A DNA stretch of 64,000 nucleotides from contig NZ_AP024651.1 of NCBI RefSeq assembly GCF_019977295.1, positions 1,550,001 through 1,614,000 of the forward strand, read 5' to 3'. Under the pieces are notes generated by a model. That model saw only the letters and a program-made list of their open reading frames with translations. It was not told the DNA's origin and did not search any database. The translations under genes and the position numbers were made by a program. Positions 63,265-64,000 of the stretch are shown piece by piece (position 1 is the first letter of the stretch; every line of letters begins with the position of its first letter). Source of the DNA: Arthrobacter sp. StoSoilB20 (GTDB lineage: Bacteria; Actinomycetota; Actinomycetes; Actinomycetales; Micrococcaceae).

Positions 63265-64000
63265 GTTCCAAGAGGCCCCCCGCGCCGCCTCCACCCATCC
63301 CGGGATTCCAGTACGTCAGCCTGCTCGGCTCCGGTGGATTCTCGGATGTTTACCTGTACGAGCAAGACAGGCCGCGCCGGAAAGTAGCCGTCAAGGTGCT
63401 GCTGTCGGACCTGAAGACCGAGGGCGCACGCCGTCGCTTCGAGTCCGAGGCCAACCTGATGGCCCAGTTGTCCTCGCACCCGTACATTGTCACGATCTTC
63501 GAAGCAGAGATCACCGAGAACGGCCATTCCTACCTCGCCATGGAGTATTGCTCCAGGCCAAGCCTTGATGTCCGCTACCGTCGCCAGCGGTTCAGCGTGG
63601 ACGAGGTCCTGGCCGTCGGCATCCAGGTGGCATCCGCCGTCGAGACTGCCCACCGGGCCGGCATTGTCCACCGGGACATCAAGCCGGCGAACATCCTGGT
63701 CACTGACTACAACCGGCCTGCCCTGACGGACTTTGGGATTTCCGGCACCATTGGCGCGGACACCGAGGACGACGCCGGCATGTCCATTCCGTGGTCGCCG
63801 CCTGAGCAGTTCCGTGGCGGCGCAGTGGACGGGGTTCCCGTGGACATCTGGGCCCTGGGGGCAACCCTTTACACGCTTTTGGCCGGCCGTTCGCCGTTCG
63901 TTTTGCCCGGACAGGACAACTCCCAGCGGGAGCTGATTTCACGCATCACCAATTCGCCCCTGCCCAGGCTGGGGCGGGCGGATGTTCCGGAGTCGCTGGA
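63261..64000 (+). CDS. Serine/threonine protein kinase (N-terminal kinase domain; cut by window edge)
   Basis: TTG at 63261 overlaps the FHA gene stop (TTGA) and the frame stays open to the window end (246 codons seen). After a Pro-rich start the kinase domain shows the Gly loop LLGSGGFSDVYLY, the catalytic Lys in KVAVKVLL, HRDIKPANIL, DFGIS, an activation segment SIPWSPPEQF and DIWALGATLYTLLAG. It is a Hanks-type kinase equivalent to Pkb2 of the PFNA cluster. The membrane and sensor parts, if any, are outside the window. Likely phosphorylates the two FHA proteins and is opposed by the PP2C phosphatase. Confidence 0.9.
   Translation, partial: MSSKRPPAPPPPIPGFQYVSLLGSGGFSDVYLYEQDRPRRKVAVKVLLSDLKTEGARRRFESEANLMAQLSSHPYIVTIFEAEITENGHSYLAMEYCSRPSLDVRYRRQRFSVDEVLAVGIQVASAVETAHRAGIVHRDIKPANILVTDYNRPALTDFGISGTIGADTEDDAGMSIPWSPPEQFRGGAVDGVPVDIWALGATLYTLLAGRSPFVLPGQDNSQRELISRITNSPLPRLGRADVPESL

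Overview
This is high-GC chromosomal DNA from an actinobacterium, most likely an Arthrobacter/Paenarthrobacter-type member of the Micrococcales. The assignment rests on gene content and order (actinobacterial acyl-CoA carboxylase with an epsilon subunit, LpdA-type quinone reductase, a PFNA-type kinase cluster) and on frequent GTG/TTG starts; no rRNA or marker gene was available to test it. Parts of the window follow the order of Mycobacterium tuberculosis Rv3278c-Rv3308 (PH-domain protein, birA, accD5, accE5, maf, accA3, lpdA, deoD, pmmB).

Layout. 1-4.5 kb: siroheme and nitrite assimilation: the 5' end of hemD, cobA and nirB on the minus strand, with nirD divergent. The shared intergenic region carries a strong candidate GlnR box. 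4.5-9.7 kb: housekeeping metabolism: phosphohexomutase, purine nucleoside phosphorylase, LpdA flavoprotein, and a metallo-beta-lactamase-fold hydrolase whose gene contains a 24-bp minisatellite. 9.7-15 kb: an assimilatory nitrate operon narK-nasC-nasB (minus strand, genes abutting or overlapping). 15.3-16.7 kb: an MHS-family transporter. 16.8-19.4 kb: biotin-carrying acyl-CoA carboxylase alpha subunit and maf. 19.6-24.9 kb: TetR-MMPL pair, YbjQ protein, dicarboxylate/glutamate symporter. 25.2-33.2 kb: an accessory island with a WXG100-like protein, a 1,874-residue Rhs polymorphic toxin with a divergent AT-richer tip, and several small putative immunity or orphan genes. 33.2-36.8 kb: DUF885 peptidase-like protein, accE and accD. 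37-40.7 kb, plus strand: an SDR, then overlapping birA, PH-domain membrane protein and class III nucleotide cyclase. 40.7-41.1 kb: an intergenic repeat array. 41.1-64 kb: an expanded PFNA-type cluster: two tandem paralogous cell-surface proteins of about 2,030 residues each (propeller-like region, cadherin-like and FnIII repeats), MoxR ATPase, DUF58 protein, transglutaminase-fold membrane protein lacking its catalytic Cys, zinc-ribbon/RDD/FHA protein, PP2C phosphatase, FHA protein, and a Ser/Thr kinase that runs off the window.

How the parts fit. CobA makes the siroheme precursor needed by NirB; NarK, NasC and NasB bring in nitrate and reduce it to nitrite for NirBD. The acyl-CoA carboxylase subunits and their biotin ligase are all present, but the usual accD-accE-maf-accA order is split by about 15.6 kb containing the Rhs island. 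The kinase, phosphatase and FHA proteins of the last cluster probably form a phosphothreonine signalling unit controlling the MoxR/DUF58/transglutaminase-fold envelope machinery and the giant surface proteins.

Most notable: the tandem duplication of the giant FnIII proteins, the Cys-less transglutaminase domain, recurring acidic-x-Thr motifs in the FHA partners, the Rhs toxin with an unassigned C-terminal domain and an ATGA-coupled immunity candidate, the GlnR-like box, and two copies of a hairpin-centred intergenic repeat family.
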